Source: JAHFLV01 sp964367845 (GTDB lineage: Bacteria; Patescibacteriota; Minisyncoccia; Phycocordibacterales; DATGWK01). Taken from it: a DNA stretch of 23,615 nucleotides. Shown in pieces: positions 1-7,644 of the stretch. Both the position numbers and the translations under genes were made by a program. Location of the stretch: assembly GCA_964367845.1 (NCBI GenBank), contig CAYIYW010000009.1:1-23615 (forward strand), given 5' to 3'. The first letter of the stretch is position 1. The number at the start of each line of letters is the position of its first letter. The notes below the pieces were generated by a model that was not told the origin of the DNA, made no database searches, and saw only the letters and a program-made list of their open reading frames with translations.

Positions 1-214
1 GCTGTTTCAATCCAAGCTTGTTGAAATTGAGCACAAAATAGCGAAAGAAATTACTTTCAAATGGGTCATCGCAGTTGCAATACACCACTTTGTCGCGAAA
101 TACATTGGGATTTAAATCTAGATACGCTCCCACCTCTTTTTGAATATCGCTGTACTGGGTATAAAACTCGTCATTCTTTACCCGTCTTGCGTTTGTAAGA
201 TTTTTGTTTGCCAT
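1..214 (-). CDS. EcoRI-family adenine-specific DNA methyltransferase, N-terminal part (cut by window edge)
   Basis: Translating the minus strand from the ATG at 214 gives an open frame of 71 codons that runs off the left edge, so only the N-terminus is visible. It contains KNDEFYTQY and, around residues 45-68, VVYCNCDDPFESNFFRYF followed by NFNKLGLK. I recognise this pattern from the N-terminus of the EcoRI-type adenine methyltransferase family. These enzymes use S-adenosylmethionine to methylate adenine in a specific site, as the protective half of a restriction-modification pair or as an orphan. The catalytic NPPF-type motif would lie outside the window. The gene lies 46 bp beyond the 3' end of a tRNA-Glu in the same direction and looks more AT-rich than its neighbours, which would fit horizontal acquisition. 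Family assignment is fairly confident; a partner nuclease cannot be judged. Confidence 0.72.
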   Translation of the reverse strand, partial: MANKNLTNARRVKNDEFYTQYSDIQKEVGAYLDLNPNVFRDKVVYCNCDDPFESNFFRYFVLNFNKLGLKQ

Positions 215-260
215 AATTATTTTGATGCTTTCTCATTTCTTCCGAAGAAGTTTCATTTTG

Positions 261-332
261 TGACCCTACCGGGAATTGAACCCGGATTTGAAGCTTGAGA
301 AGCTTCCGTCCTAACCGTTAGACGATAGGGCC
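261..332 (-). tRNA. tRNA-Glu (anticodon CTC)
   Basis: The minus strand folds as a complete cloverleaf of 72 nt. The acceptor arm is GGCCCTA with TAGGGTC (one G-T pair) and discriminator A. The anticodon stem is GAAGC/GCTTC around the loop TTCTCAA, so the anticodon is CTC and it reads GAG. The T-arm is CCGGG-TTCAATT-CCCGG. The CCA end is not encoded, so it must be added by a nucleotidyltransferase. The gene sits downstream of murF on the same strand and just upstream of a probably acquired methyltransferase gene. Confidence 0.96.
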
Positions 333-384
333 GTATTTTGTTCTGACTGTAATGTGCGGACAGACAACGATTTATAACAAATTT

Positions 385-1824
385 TCACCTGTTTCGCCAT
401 TCCAACTCTTGTCTGGCTAAAAGCTCCCCTGCTCTCTCCGGCTCGGCGAGAATCATGGCAATCGCTTTTTCCATTCGTACGCCCTGCGAGCCCTTGATGA
501 GCACGATGTCGCCGTTCTTTAGATTTTGACGCAGGGCGTCGCCCGCTGAAGTTGAATCGTTAAACCAAAACACTCGTTCCCTCGGAAATCCGGCAGTTAT
601 TGCGGAATCCATAATTCCTCGCGCCCGTGTACCAACAGTATAAATAACATCAGCCACACCGGCCGCCTTTATCCCAAGTTTTTCATGCTCACCCTGCGAA
701 TACTGGCCAAGTTCAAGCATATCGCCAAGCACGACAATTTTTCGGCCTACACTTTGGCCGACACCTTGACCCACACTTTGGCCCGCATATTGGCCAGCGC
801 TCCAGTCCGCGCCTCGGCTTAATCCTTGGTCACTCCCGAGGATGTTAACATTTTTGAGAGTATTCAGCGCCTCGTTTGCCGCCACCGGCGAAGAATTGTA
901 GGTGTCATCAATAATACAAGCGCCGCTTACGCCCGAAAGAATTCTCATTCGTCCCGGCGGGGAATCATGAGCACATAAAGCTGAAACCGCCTTTTCAGCC
1001 GGAATATGCAAGGCCTCGGCCACGGCAAGCGACGCAAGCGACGCATACATCTGCTGTCTGCCGAGTGCGCCCTTGATTTCAATAGGAAGTTTCTTGCCTT
1101 TAACCTCAGTACTTTCCGTGCCAACATTTTTGCCGTCGGCGCTTTCTGCACCACCATCAACCTTAAAAGAAACGCCGGTTGGAAAGAAAGGCGGTTTTTG
1201 ACTGTAAATAAAATTGAAATCGGAACCCGAAATGTCCGCGGGATTAGTTGAACCATAGGTAATCACCCTCCCTTTGGCGAGAGGCCTCATTGAGGACACC
1301 AATTTGTCGTCGGCATTGAGAATTACAGTGTCCTTTTTGCCCGTAGCCAAAACAAGTTGGGATTTTTCATGTCGCACTTGCTCGGCCGAATTAAAAAACT
1401 CAATGTGAACCGGCACATCGCTAAGTTGGGTAACCACCGCGATGTTCGGTCGCAACCAGGAAGCAATGGACTGAATATCGCCCGGCCGGTCGGCCCCGAC
1501 TTCTATCACCAGCCACTCCGGATATTTATGGGGAAATAAAATCAACGCCAAACCGTCAGTTAAATTTTTAACCCAGTTGAACGGATTATTCCAGCCGTTT
1601 TGCAAACCGAGAATCGTCAACGGCACGCCGATTTCGCTGTTGAAACTTTTACTGCTTTTCCTGACAAAAAAAGTTGTGGCGAGAACGGAATAAATCGCAT
1701 CCTTGGTCAGGGTCTTGCCGACACTGCCGGTTATCGCCACAACTTTCGGACGATATTTTTTCAGCACTAATCGCGCCTCGCTCCGGAGCAAAACCACTAT
1801 TATTTTTTTGAATATTATCTTCAT
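385..1824 (-). CDS. murF: UDP-MurNAc-pentapeptide synthetase-like Mur ligase (MurF), short N-terminus
   Basis: MurF is the cytoplasmic ATP-dependent ligase that adds D-Ala-D-Ala to the UDP-MurNAc-tripeptide, the last soluble step before the lipid-linked stage of peptidoglycan synthesis. Visible motifs are the P-loop ITGSVGKT at residues 31-38, NSEIGVPLT, VIEVGADRPGDI (MurF consensus is close to VIEMG..RPGDI), LNADD, GRMRI, IDDTYNSSP and VVLGDMLELG. I chose the ATG at 1824 (479 aa). The open frame continues upstream to 1950, but that stretch is the intergenic hairpin at 1851-1921. With this start the P-loop is at residue 33, whereas canonical MurF has about 80-100 residues of substrate-binding domain before it. 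That domain is missing, replaced by a short hydrophobic/basic segment. A five-fold SVGQ-like repeat lies just before VVLGDMLELG. It is the last gene of the mraZ-rsmH-ftsL-ftsI-murF cluster. Confidence 0.88.
   Translation of the reverse strand: MKIIFKKIIVVLLRSEARLVLKKYRPKVVAITGSVGKTLTKDAIYSVLATTFFVRKSSKSFNSEIGVPLTILGLQNGWNNPFNWVKNLTDGLALILFPHKYPEWLVIEVGADRPGDIQSIASWLRPNIAVVTQLSDVPVHIEFFNSAEQVRHEKSQLVLATGKKDTVILNADDKLVSSMRPLAKGRVITYGSTNPADISGSDFNFIYSQKPPFFPTGVSFKVDGGAESADGKNVGTESTEVKGKKLPIEIKGALGRQQMYASLASLAVAEALHIPAEKAVSALCAHDSPPGRMRILSGVSGACIIDDTYNSSPVAANEALNTLKNVNILGSDQGLSRGADWSAGQYAGQSVGQGVGQSVGRKIVVLGDMLELGQYSQGEHEKLGIKAAGVADVIYTVGTRARGIMDSAITAGFPRERVFWFNDSTSAGDALRQNLKNGDIVLIKGSQGVRMEKAIAMILAEPERAGELLARQELEWRNR
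742..801 (-). repeat. In-frame tandem repeat inside murF (5 x 12 bp)
   Basis: Five consecutive imperfect 12-bp units encode SAGQ, YAGQ, SVGQ, GVGQ and SVGR immediately before the conserved VVLGDMLELG strand of MurF. The units keep the GGCCAA/GGTCAA codon pair. The length is a multiple of three, so copy-number change would keep the frame. It falls in a surface-loop position between conserved motifs, so it is probably tolerated rather than catalytic. Confidence 0.85.
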
Positions 1825-1850
1825 GTATGGTTTAGCATACGAATTGATTT

Positions 1851-1921
1851 GGCGGCGCGGAACATGTCCTTCGTAGCGCCCTTTCCCGTCGGGCGCGGAG
1901 AAAGACATGTTCCGCGCCGCC
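1851..1921. repeat. Long intergenic hairpin, member 1 of a conserved-loop family
   Basis: Perfect 18-bp inverted arms at 1851-1868 and 1904-1921 enclose a 35-nt loop. The loop has an inner 6-bp stem GCGCCC/GGGCGC and carries GCGCCCTTT on the plus strand, like the loops of the hairpins at 5527, 19139 and 21154. It begins 6 bp after the ftsI stop codon and lies before the murF start. It lacks a clean T-run on the minus strand, so it is not a textbook terminator. It could attenuate transcription or set the ftsI/murF mRNA ratio. Confidence 0.8.
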
Positions 1922-1927
1922 CAACAT

Positions 1928-3640
1928 CTATCGGTCAGGCGGAACATCATAGTAATTTATCAGATATTTGGCGATATCCATAAACGAATGAGTAAGTGTT
2001 TCGGAAGCATATCTAACCTCTTTCGGATAATAAGTGTAAAGAAAAATGATAAATTTCGGATTGTAGGCCGGAAAATAACCGAAAAATGAGTGCAAGTAGC
2101 GGTCTTCGTAATACCCTTTGCCGTCGGATATTTGGGCCGTGCCGGTTTTTGCGGCGATACTGTAGCGCTCCATCTTGACTTTTCCCTCAAGCAAGGCCTC
2201 GTCTACAACTTGGACAAGCATTCTTGTAACTTTTTCGGCCGTCTCGGGTTTGAGAACCTGAAACGGTGGTTTTATTTCAATTGATTTGGATAAACCCGTT
2301 TTGTAATCAATGCGTGACACAACATGTGGCTCAACAAGGTTGCCTCGGTTTGCAAGAATTGAGAGCGCACGGACAGTTGCTACAGGCGTCAGGGCAATTC
2401 CCTGCCCGTACGAAGCCGTGGCGTGTTCAATTTCTCGCCCGCTGTTTAAATTTTCAACCAACGGCGCGGCCTCAAACGGCAAGTCAATTCCCGTCTTCTT
2501 GTCTAAACCAAAACTCTTCATGTAGCGAGAAAAATTTCCATTTCCAAGCTTGCCGGCGACATATGCGGCGCCAGTATTAAGTGATTGACTTAAAACCTGT
2601 TGCATATTGACAATCCCCCGCCCTCGTCCGTCGTAGTTGGCAATTCGCCGATTATTCAGGACGAGAAACCCGGCGTCAAAATAGGTTGATTCCGGAGCAA
2701 TGACGCCCGAATCAATTCCGGCCGCAAGCGTCAACGGCTTAATGATTGAACCCATTTCATAAACATCTTCCACGAGCCGGTTTGAAAAGATTTTTGAATC
2801 GCTCTCGTTGCTGAAATTATTCGGGTCAAAGGACGGATTCGTTCCCATGGCGATAATTTCACCATTCGCCGGATTCATGATAATCCCGCCGGTATGTCCT
2901 GAATTCCATTTCTTCGTCACCTGTTCAAGCGTTCGTTCAAGAAAATCCTCAACAGTCGGTTCAATGGTCGTTACAATGTCACCTTCTCGGCTTTCGTCGT
3001 CAGAAAATGTGCCCTTGATGTTTGAAAACATATCAACAAAAAAATTGGCGTACATGGATTCATTGGCTCGCTTGAGGGTTTTTTCATATTGACGCTCCAA
3101 ACCGTAGCGACCGGCCAGGTCATCGCGGTCAAAGGCCATAAAACCCAAAACATTCGCGGCCAGCCGATTAAAAGAATAAGTCCGCCATTTTTGTTTTTTT
3201 ACATAAAGACCGCTAAGGGCCGGCTCTTTGATTTTTTCTCCGACCGCCAAATCAACTTTCTTCACAATCTCTTCGTACGGGTCGGTTCTTTTGGACGCCT
3301 TCTTCAAAAAATCTTCTTTGTCAATCGGCACGGCGGAATTTATCCTCTCATAAATCGGCTCGGGGTCGGCAATCATGCTCGGGTTTATAAAAACAATGTT
3401 CCCGGTTTGTTGATAGGCCGCGGTTACGCGTTCTCCGTCTTTGGTCGTAAAATAAATCGCGCCTCGATTAAGAAGCGTCGAACTGGGCATAAGATATTGC
3501 CGATCTGCTTTCACGCTGAACTCCTCCCCGGAGACAATTTGCACAGTGTATAACCGATATATAAGCCCGAGACCGAAAAACACGACGAGAATAAAAAAGA
3601 ATCTCACTCTGCCCTTAATTACCTGTGATTGCGTTGCCAT
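1928..3640 (-). CDS. ftsI: Septal peptidoglycan transpeptidase (PBP3/FtsI)
   Basis: This is a class B penicillin-binding protein that cross-links peptidoglycan at the division septum. It has a short cytoplasmic N-terminus, one membrane segment at residues ~13-31 and then periplasmic domains. All three active-site motifs are present: SIIK (nucleophile Ser near residue 298, in EMGSIIKPLT), SLN (near 353) and KTG (near 498, in AAKTGTAQ). At 570 aa it matches the family. Near residues 63-88 the pedestal domain has TTKDGERVTAAYQQ, unlike the usual RGxIxDRNG wording. I chose ATG 3640; a GTG directly before it at 3643 is the alternative. The FtsI rather than PBP2 assignment rests mainly on its place between the ftsL-like gene and murF; a separate mrdA-type gene occurs at 7645-9333. 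Confidence 0.9.
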   Translation of the reverse strand: MATQSQVIKGRVRFFFILVVFFGLGLIYRLYTVQIVSGEEFSVKADRQYLMPSSTLLNRGAIYFTTKDGERVTAAYQQTGNIVFINPSMIADPEPIYERINSAVPIDKEDFLKKASKRTDPYEEIVKKVDLAVGEKIKEPALSGLYVKKQKWRTYSFNRLAANVLGFMAFDRDDLAGRYGLERQYEKTLKRANESMYANFFVDMFSNIKGTFSDDESREGDIVTTIEPTVEDFLERTLEQVTKKWNSGHTGGIIMNPANGEIIAMGTNPSFDPNNFSNESDSKIFSNRLVEDVYEMGSIIKPLTLAAGIDSGVIAPESTYFDAGFLVLNNRRIANYDGRGRGIVNMQQVLSQSLNTGAAYVAGKLGNGNFSRYMKSFGLDKKTGIDLPFEAAPLVENLNSGREIEHATASYGQGIALTPVATVRALSILANRGNLVEPHVVSRIDYKTGLSKSIEIKPPFQVLKPETAEKVTRMLVQVVDEALLEGKVKMERYSIAAKTGTAQISDGKGYYEDRYLHSFFGYFPAYNPKFIIFLYTYYPKEVRYASETLTHSFMDIAKYLINYYDVPPDR

Positions 3641-3679
3641 CACCCTTTATTGTATCGCGATTGAATCATTACTGAATCG

Positions 3680-4003
3680 TCACTGAATCGTTTCTGACCT
3701 GGTGAGTACGCTAACCGCTTTTTTGGGCATATAGACCACTTTTGACGCCTCGCCATAGCCAAGAGAGGTCGCCACCTCCATGGTAATTCCGCTTCTTCCT
3801 GAAATATATGCTGAATCTAAGCCGGTAATAGCCGTTCGGATTGCCGAGACCTTGGATTCAATGGAGTCCCTTTGGGCCACATAAACAATCGTTCGGTTTA
3901 CGGAATATACATAAAAAATGGCCACAAGGGCAACGGCGGAAATCATCAGCCATAACAACCCGTCCCCGCCTGTTTGAGCAATAATTTTTGAACGCAATGA
4001 CAT
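3680..4003 (-). CDS. ftsL: FtsL-like small division protein
   Basis: This 107-residue protein has the bitopic layout of FtsL: a short N-terminal tail, one membrane helix at about residues 16-34 (LLWLMISAVALVAIFYVY) and an extracytoplasmic region beginning with a probable coiled coil (RDSIESKVSAIRTAI). FtsL joins FtsB and FtsQ to activate septal FtsWI. Sequence similarity alone is too weak to prove the family. The call relies on topology and on exact synteny between rsmH and ftsI. Its ATG lies one base after the rsmH stop codon (TAA-C-ATG), so it is probably translationally coupled. Confidence 0.68.
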   Translation of the reverse strand: MSLRSKIIAQTGGDGLLWLMISAVALVAIFYVYSVNRTIVYVAQRDSIESKVSAIRTAITGLDSAYISGRSGITMEVATSLGYGEASKVVYMPKKAVSVLTRSETIQ

Positions 4004-4004
4004 G

Positions 4005-4964
4005 TTAATTTTTTTTAATAATCCTTAATTTCGCGCTTCTGGCCCTCGGGTTTGATTTAATCTCGGCCTCGCTCGCGACAATCGGTTTTTTGGTTATCAC
4101 CGTCGCCGCGCCCGTTTTTTTTAATTCGTTAAAATATTGTTTGACGATTCTGTCCTCCAAACTATGAAATGAAATGACCGCGATTCGGCCGGCCGGCGTT
4201 AAAAGTTTCCATGCCGACTTGAGTCCGTCCCGAATTGCCTCAAGCTCGTCGTTGACCGCAATCCGAATCGCCTGAAAAGTCCGAGTCGCCGGGTGAATTT
4301 TTCCGCGATGATAATAGAAAGGTGTGGACTTCATAATGATTTCAACCAAGTCGCCGGTCGTTTCAATCACTTTTTCTTTTCTGGTTTCAACGATGCCTCG
4401 GGCAATTCTTCCAGCGAAACGCTCCTCGCCGAAACCTTTGATGATTTGGACGAGGGTTTCTTCTTGCCACTCGTTGACGACTTCTTTGGCGGTAACAATT
4501 GGAGCGCCCCGTGAGAAACCATCGGGGCCTTCACTGCTTTTTTCAAATGTCATGAGCAACGGCTCATCTTTTTGAAAACTGAATCCCCTGCCCGATTCCT
4601 CAATTTGTCGGGAACTCAAACCGATGTCAAAAAGAAATCGTTGAGCATTTTCAAATCCGAGAGACGCCAAGGTTGATTCAATGTTTCTGAAGTCGCCTTG
4701 CTTCAGGACAACGCGCTCCAGTTTGCCCTTGCCGTCATTTTCACCATCATGCCCGCCAAGGATTTTTCCACCGAGAGTTTTCGCCGCCCGTTCAACGGCG
4801 TCAGCATCACGGTCAATTCCGACAATGGTCACTTTATCGCCGAACCTTTTTAGGATTTCAGCGCTGTGACCTCCGTCGCCGAGCGTCGCGTCAACAAAAA
4901 CGTCGCCTTCGCAAATCGCCAAACCTTCTATTGATTCATGTAAAAGAACACTGGTGTGAGACAT
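4005..4964 (-). CDS. rsmH: 16S rRNA (cytosine(1402)-N(4))-methyltransferase RsmH
   Basis: RsmH (MraW) methylates N4 of C1402 in the 16S rRNA decoding centre using S-adenosylmethionine. Visible hallmarks are the N-terminal HTSVLLHESIEGL, the SAM-binding loop DATLGDGGHS (residues ~25-34), the acidic GIDRDADA, the conserved FDIGLSSRQIEESGRGFSF region, and the C-terminal ATRTFQAIRIAVNDEL and ISFHSLEDRIVKQYF. At 319 aa the length is normal. It is the second gene of the dcw cluster, 30 bp after mraZ and one base before the ftsL-like gene. No clear Shine-Dalgarno precedes the ATG, only a GGCGGG stretch. Confidence 0.97.
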   Translation of the reverse strand: MSHTSVLLHESIEGLAICEGDVFVDATLGDGGHSAEILKRFGDKVTIVGIDRDADAVERAAKTLGGKILGGHDGENDGKGKLERVVLKQGDFRNIESTLASLGFENAQRFLFDIGLSSRQIEESGRGFSFQKDEPLLMTFEKSSEGPDGFSRGAPIVTAKEVVNEWQEETLVQIIKGFGEERFAGRIARGIVETRKEKVIETTGDLVEIIMKSTPFYYHRGKIHPATRTFQAIRIAVNDELEAIRDGLKSAWKLLTPAGRIAVISFHSLEDRIVKQYFNELKKTGAATVITKKPIVASEAEIKSNPRARSAKLRIIKKN

Positions 4965-4994
4965 GATTTTCCCGCCGAGATTCGGTCCGAATGG

Positions 4995-5429
4995 TTAAAG
5001 CGCGCCAATTTCGCCCAATTTTTCGGCCAGCTTGTCGGCTTGCTTTTCAACCCGGCCTTTGTATTCGCTCCAGCGACCGCTGTTCCAAAGCTCAACCCGA
5101 TTGTGAACGCCGGTAAAAACCACTTTTTCTTTGAGTCCGGCGAACTTCTTCAAAAAATCCGGGATTAAAATCCGGCCGATTGAATCAACCTCAATCTCAA
5201 CCGCACCGGCGAGCATGAAGCGATTGAAACCGCGGGTGTCGGATTGCCCGATTCCCAATCCTCCGAGTTTTTCGGCGACTTGTCCCCACTCGCTCATTGA
5301 GTAAAGAAAAATGCAATTGTCCAGACCGTGAGTGACAACGACATTCTTGCCGACCTCTTTCCGAAATTTGACCGGAAGTGAGATTCGGTTTTTTTCATCA
5401 ATGGTGTGAGTGTACTCGCCGATTAACAT
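4995..5429 (-). CDS. mraZ: Transcriptional regulator MraZ
   Basis: MraZ is an AbrB-fold DNA-binding protein that forms a ring and controls its own dcw promoter. The 144-residue product has the two tandem swapped-hairpin halves: MLIGEYTHTIDEKNRISLP (DEKGR-type motif, residues ~1-19) and, in the second half, AVEIEVDSIGRILIPDFL (DxxGRILIP motif near residues 78-90). The C-terminal tail is charged. It opens the cluster mraZ-rsmH-ftsL-ftsI-murF. Repeats that fit MraZ boxes lie in its promoter and 5' leader, so autoregulation is likely. Confidence 0.96.
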   Translation of the reverse strand: MLIGEYTHTIDEKNRISLPVKFRKEVGKNVVVTHGLDNCIFLYSMSEWGQVAEKLGGLGIGQSDTRGFNRFMLAGAVEIEVDSIGRILIPDFLKKFAGLKEKVVFTGVHNRVELWNSGRWSEYKGRVEKQADKLAEKLGEIGAL

Positions 5430-5444
5430 GAGTTGGATTCAACT

Positions 5445-5490
5445 TACCACTTCTTCCCACTTGGGTAATAGTATATAACACTTGATACCA
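5445..5490 (-). promoter_or_regulatory. mraZ promoter with putative MraZ boxes
   Basis: On the minus strand an extended -10 (TGT-TATATA, 5472-5480) would start transcription near 5465, giving a leader of about 36 nt. Boxes TGGGA (5455-5459) and TGGTA (5445-5449) repeat with a 10-bp period downstream. Another pair, TGGTA (5486-5490) and TGTTA (5476-5480), also with a 10-bp period, overlaps the -10 from upstream. Known MraZ operators are TGGGN-type direct repeats with 5-bp spacers, which this spacing matches. No good -35 is visible. Confidence 0.62.
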
Positions 5491-5526
5491 CTGACCTACA
5501 CTCTTATCCCCAGATTTGCGAGAAAC

Positions 5527-5599
5527 AAAACCCGCAACAAAATAGTGTTCCTTTGGGCGCCCTTTGGCCCATGCGGAACACTATTTTGTTGCGGGTTTT
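5527..5599. terminator. Long perfect hairpin downstream of lysS, member 2 of the conserved-loop family
   Basis: Perfect 25-bp arms (5527-5551 and 5575-5599) enclose a 23-nt loop that carries GGGCGCCCTTTGGCCCAT on the plus strand. Within the loop GGGC and GCCC can pair again around an 8-nt turn. It starts 28 bp after the lysS stop. On the minus strand the stem ends in GGGTTTTGTTT, so it can plausibly terminate lysS transcription and insulate the mraZ promoter. The loop is 20/23 identical to that of the hairpin at 19139, while the stem is unrelated. Confidence 0.8.
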
Positions 5600-5627
5600 G
5601 ACCGCGACCAGTCAACCGCTTGTTTTG

Positions 5628-7109
5628 CTATTTGATTCGGAGAGTCGGGAATAAAATCACTTCCCGAATATTCTTTGTATCGGTTAAAAGCATAACCAGC
5701 CGGTCAATACCGATGCCGACACCGCCGGCCGGAGGCATGCCATATTCCATGGCTTCAATATATTCTTCATCGTTCGGCTGTGCTTCGGCGTCGCCGTCTC
5801 TTCTATTTTTTTCCTGATTGCTAAAACGTTCTCGCTGGTCAATAGGGTCGTTTAGTTCCGAAAAGGCCTTCACTACTTCCAAACCGCCGACTATAACCTG
5901 AAAGGCGTCAACAAATTCCGGGTTGTCGGCCAATCTTTTGGCGAGAGGCAGAGCACCAACCGGATAGTCCACAACGAATGTCGGCTGGATGATTTTCGGC
6001 CGGCATGCTTTTTTATAAATCAAATCCATTATTCTTTCCCGACTGTCGCCCGCCTGAACCTGAATTCCAAGTTGGCTGGCTCTTAGCTTGTAATCTTCAA
6101 ATGTCGCGGTCTCCGGATTCGGCATAAGAGCATAGCGTTTAAGGAGGTCAGTATAAGAAATAACGGCGAATTTTTTCCCGAAATCAATTTTTCCGCCGTC
6201 AAAAACAAACTGAAGCGACCCGGCAATCTTTTTTACCACTGCTTTCAGCATTTTCTCAACAAACTTCATCTGTTTTTGGGCGTCGCTCCATGCCTCATAG
6301 TATTCAAGCATCGTGAACTCCGGATTATGGGTAACGTCTATTCCTTCATTCCGAAAATTTCGGCCGAGCTCATAAACCTTCGGCAAACCGCCGACCAAAA
6401 GTTTTTTCAAAAAAAGCTCCGGCGCAATCCTCAAATGCAAATCAATGTTGAGCGCATTGTGGTGAGTCCGAAATGGTTCGGCCGACGCTCCGCCGGCGAG
6501 ATGTTGGAGCATCGGCGTCTCCACTTCCAAAAAACCCTCCTTGTCAAGAATTTTTCTTATTTCCGAGATTATTCCGGTTCGTTTGATAAAACGGTTTTTG
6601 ACCCCCGGCGATGCGATGAGGTCAAGAAAGCGTTTTCTGAAGCGTTCTTCGGCATCCTGAAGCCCGTGCCATTTTTCAGGCAACGGCCGCAAACTTTTGG
6701 CGAGCATTTTCCAATTGCCGATATCCAGGGTCTTTTCGCTTCTTTTGGTTTCAAAAAATTTTCCGGAGACCTCCACGAAGTCGCCGATATCAACGAGATT
6801 TGCAAATTGGTCAAATAAGTCGGCGGTGATGCCCTCACTTTTCTTCATGAAGCCCTGAAATTTTCCCGTCCCGTCATCCAAGGTAAAAAATATGATTGCG
6901 CCCTGCGGGCGCAGAGAAAGCACGCGGCCGACCAGTGAGACGGGTTTCTTGGATTTTGTTTGCGCTTTTGAGAGTTTCGCGAAATTTTTAATCGCCTCGG
7001 CAATGGTGTAATCCTGTTTGGAAGCAATGGGAAAGGACTCAATATTTTTTTCTTTGAGCAATCGGAGTTTCTCCAAACGCCCTTGCCTGATATCGTCCAT
7101 TGAAGACAT
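5628..7109 (-). CDS. lysS: Lysyl-tRNA synthetase, class II
   Basis: This enzyme charges tRNA-Lys with lysine using ATP. The 493-residue protein has an N-terminal OB-fold anticodon-binding domain (residues ~58-125, with LVGRVLSLRPQGAIIFFTLDD) and the class II catalytic core. Motif 1 is GFLEVETPML, motif 2 is RNEGIDVTHNPEFTMLEYY and motif 3 is GVGIGIDRLVMLLT near the C-terminus. Length and motifs are as expected for bacterial LysS. It follows greA by 15 bp, a common pairing. A bidirectional-looking hairpin follows the stop codon. Confidence 0.98.
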   Translation of the reverse strand: MSSMDDIRQGRLEKLRLLKEKNIESFPIASKQDYTIAEAIKNFAKLSKAQTKSKKPVSLVGRVLSLRPQGAIIFFTLDDGTGKFQGFMKKSEGITADLFDQFANLVDIGDFVEVSGKFFETKRSEKTLDIGNWKMLAKSLRPLPEKWHGLQDAEERFRKRFLDLIASPGVKNRFIKRTGIISEIRKILDKEGFLEVETPMLQHLAGGASAEPFRTHHNALNIDLHLRIAPELFLKKLLVGGLPKVYELGRNFRNEGIDVTHNPEFTMLEYYEAWSDAQKQMKFVEKMLKAVVKKIAGSLQFVFDGGKIDFGKKFAVISYTDLLKRYALMPNPETATFEDYKLRASQLGIQVQAGDSRERIMDLIYKKACRPKIIQPTFVVDYPVGALPLAKRLADNPEFVDAFQVIVGGLEVVKAFSELNDPIDQRERFSNQEKNRRDGDAEAQPNDEEYIEAMEYGMPPAGGVGIGIDRLVMLLTDTKNIREVILFPTLRIK

Positions 7110-7124
7110 GATTTTGGTTCCGTC

Positions 7125-7595
7125 TTATTTTATATCAAGAACTCTGTAAACCACAGCGCCGCTTGGCGTATTGACGGTAAAGGACTCTTTTTTCCTTTTT
7201 CCGACGAGCGACAAGCCAAGCGGTGATTTAATGGAGATTTTGCCGGCATTCATGTCCGATTCTTCGGAACCAACCAGAGTGTAAGTATTTTTATTCCCGT
7301 CTTTTTCCCTTGCAACAGTTACAACCGAACCGATGGTGACCGCATTCGTGTCGCGGGAAGACGACATAATCACCGCCGATTTAAGAATCATTTCAATTTT
7401 GGCGATTCGGTCCTCAATGTTCGCCTGCGCGTCGCGGGCCTCGTGATATTCGGCATTTTCCGAAAGGTCGCCCAAGGACTTCGCGTATTCCAGATGCTCG
7501 GCAATTTCCTTTCGGCGGGTACGGATAAGAAAATCAAGCTCTATTTTGAGCTCGTCATGTTTTTCCTGAGTTAAATATTCGGTTATTTCGTTCAT
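7125..7595 (-). CDS. greA: Transcription elongation factor GreA
   Basis: GreA enters the RNA polymerase secondary channel and stimulates cleavage of backtracked RNA. The 156-residue protein has the expected N-terminal coiled-coil hairpin (residues ~8-78), with the conserved tip region GDLSENAEYHEARDAQ carrying the catalytic acidic residues, and a C-terminal FKBP-like domain (GSVVTVAREKDG, SPLGLSLVGKRKKESF). The start follows TTGAAACCAAA with no Shine-Dalgarno. It is transcribed with lysS. A possible -10 lies 23 bp upstream, just before the end of mrdA. Confidence 0.97.
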   Translation of the reverse strand: MNEITEYLTQEKHDELKIELDFLIRTRRKEIAEHLEYAKSLGDLSENAEYHEARDAQANIEDRIAKIEMILKSAVIMSSSRDTNAVTIGSVVTVAREKDGNKNTYTLVGSEESDMNAGKISIKSPLGLSLVGKRKKESFTVNTPSGAVVYRVLDIK

Positions 7596-7618
7596 TTTGG
7601 TTTCAAGGACACAGGTAT

Positions 7619-7624
7619 TGTATA
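7619..7624 (-). promoter_or_regulatory. Possible -10 element for greA-lysS
   Basis: TATACA on the minus strand, 23 bp before the greA ATG, matches a sigma-70-type -10 at five of six positions. No convincing -35 lies 16-18 bp upstream; that position overlaps the 3' end of mrdA. Read-through from mrdA is an alternative. Confidence 0.35.
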
Positions 7625-7644
7625 CTACTCGCGAAACTAATCAA

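Noticed and set aside
742..801. CRISPR array or promoter-associated repeats
   Set aside because: Units are contiguous 12-mers without spacers and lie in frame inside murF.
1825..1950. N-terminal extension of MurF through the hairpin
   Set aside because: The extra 42 residues are encoded by an inverted repeat, resemble no MurF domain and overlap the ftsI stop region; the ATG at 1824 is followed by a plausible MurF start.
5527..5599. Hairpins as insertion-sequence ends or MITEs
   Set aside because: No transposase remnant, no target-site duplication that I can see, and the arms differ completely between copies, which does not fit shared terminal inverted repeats.
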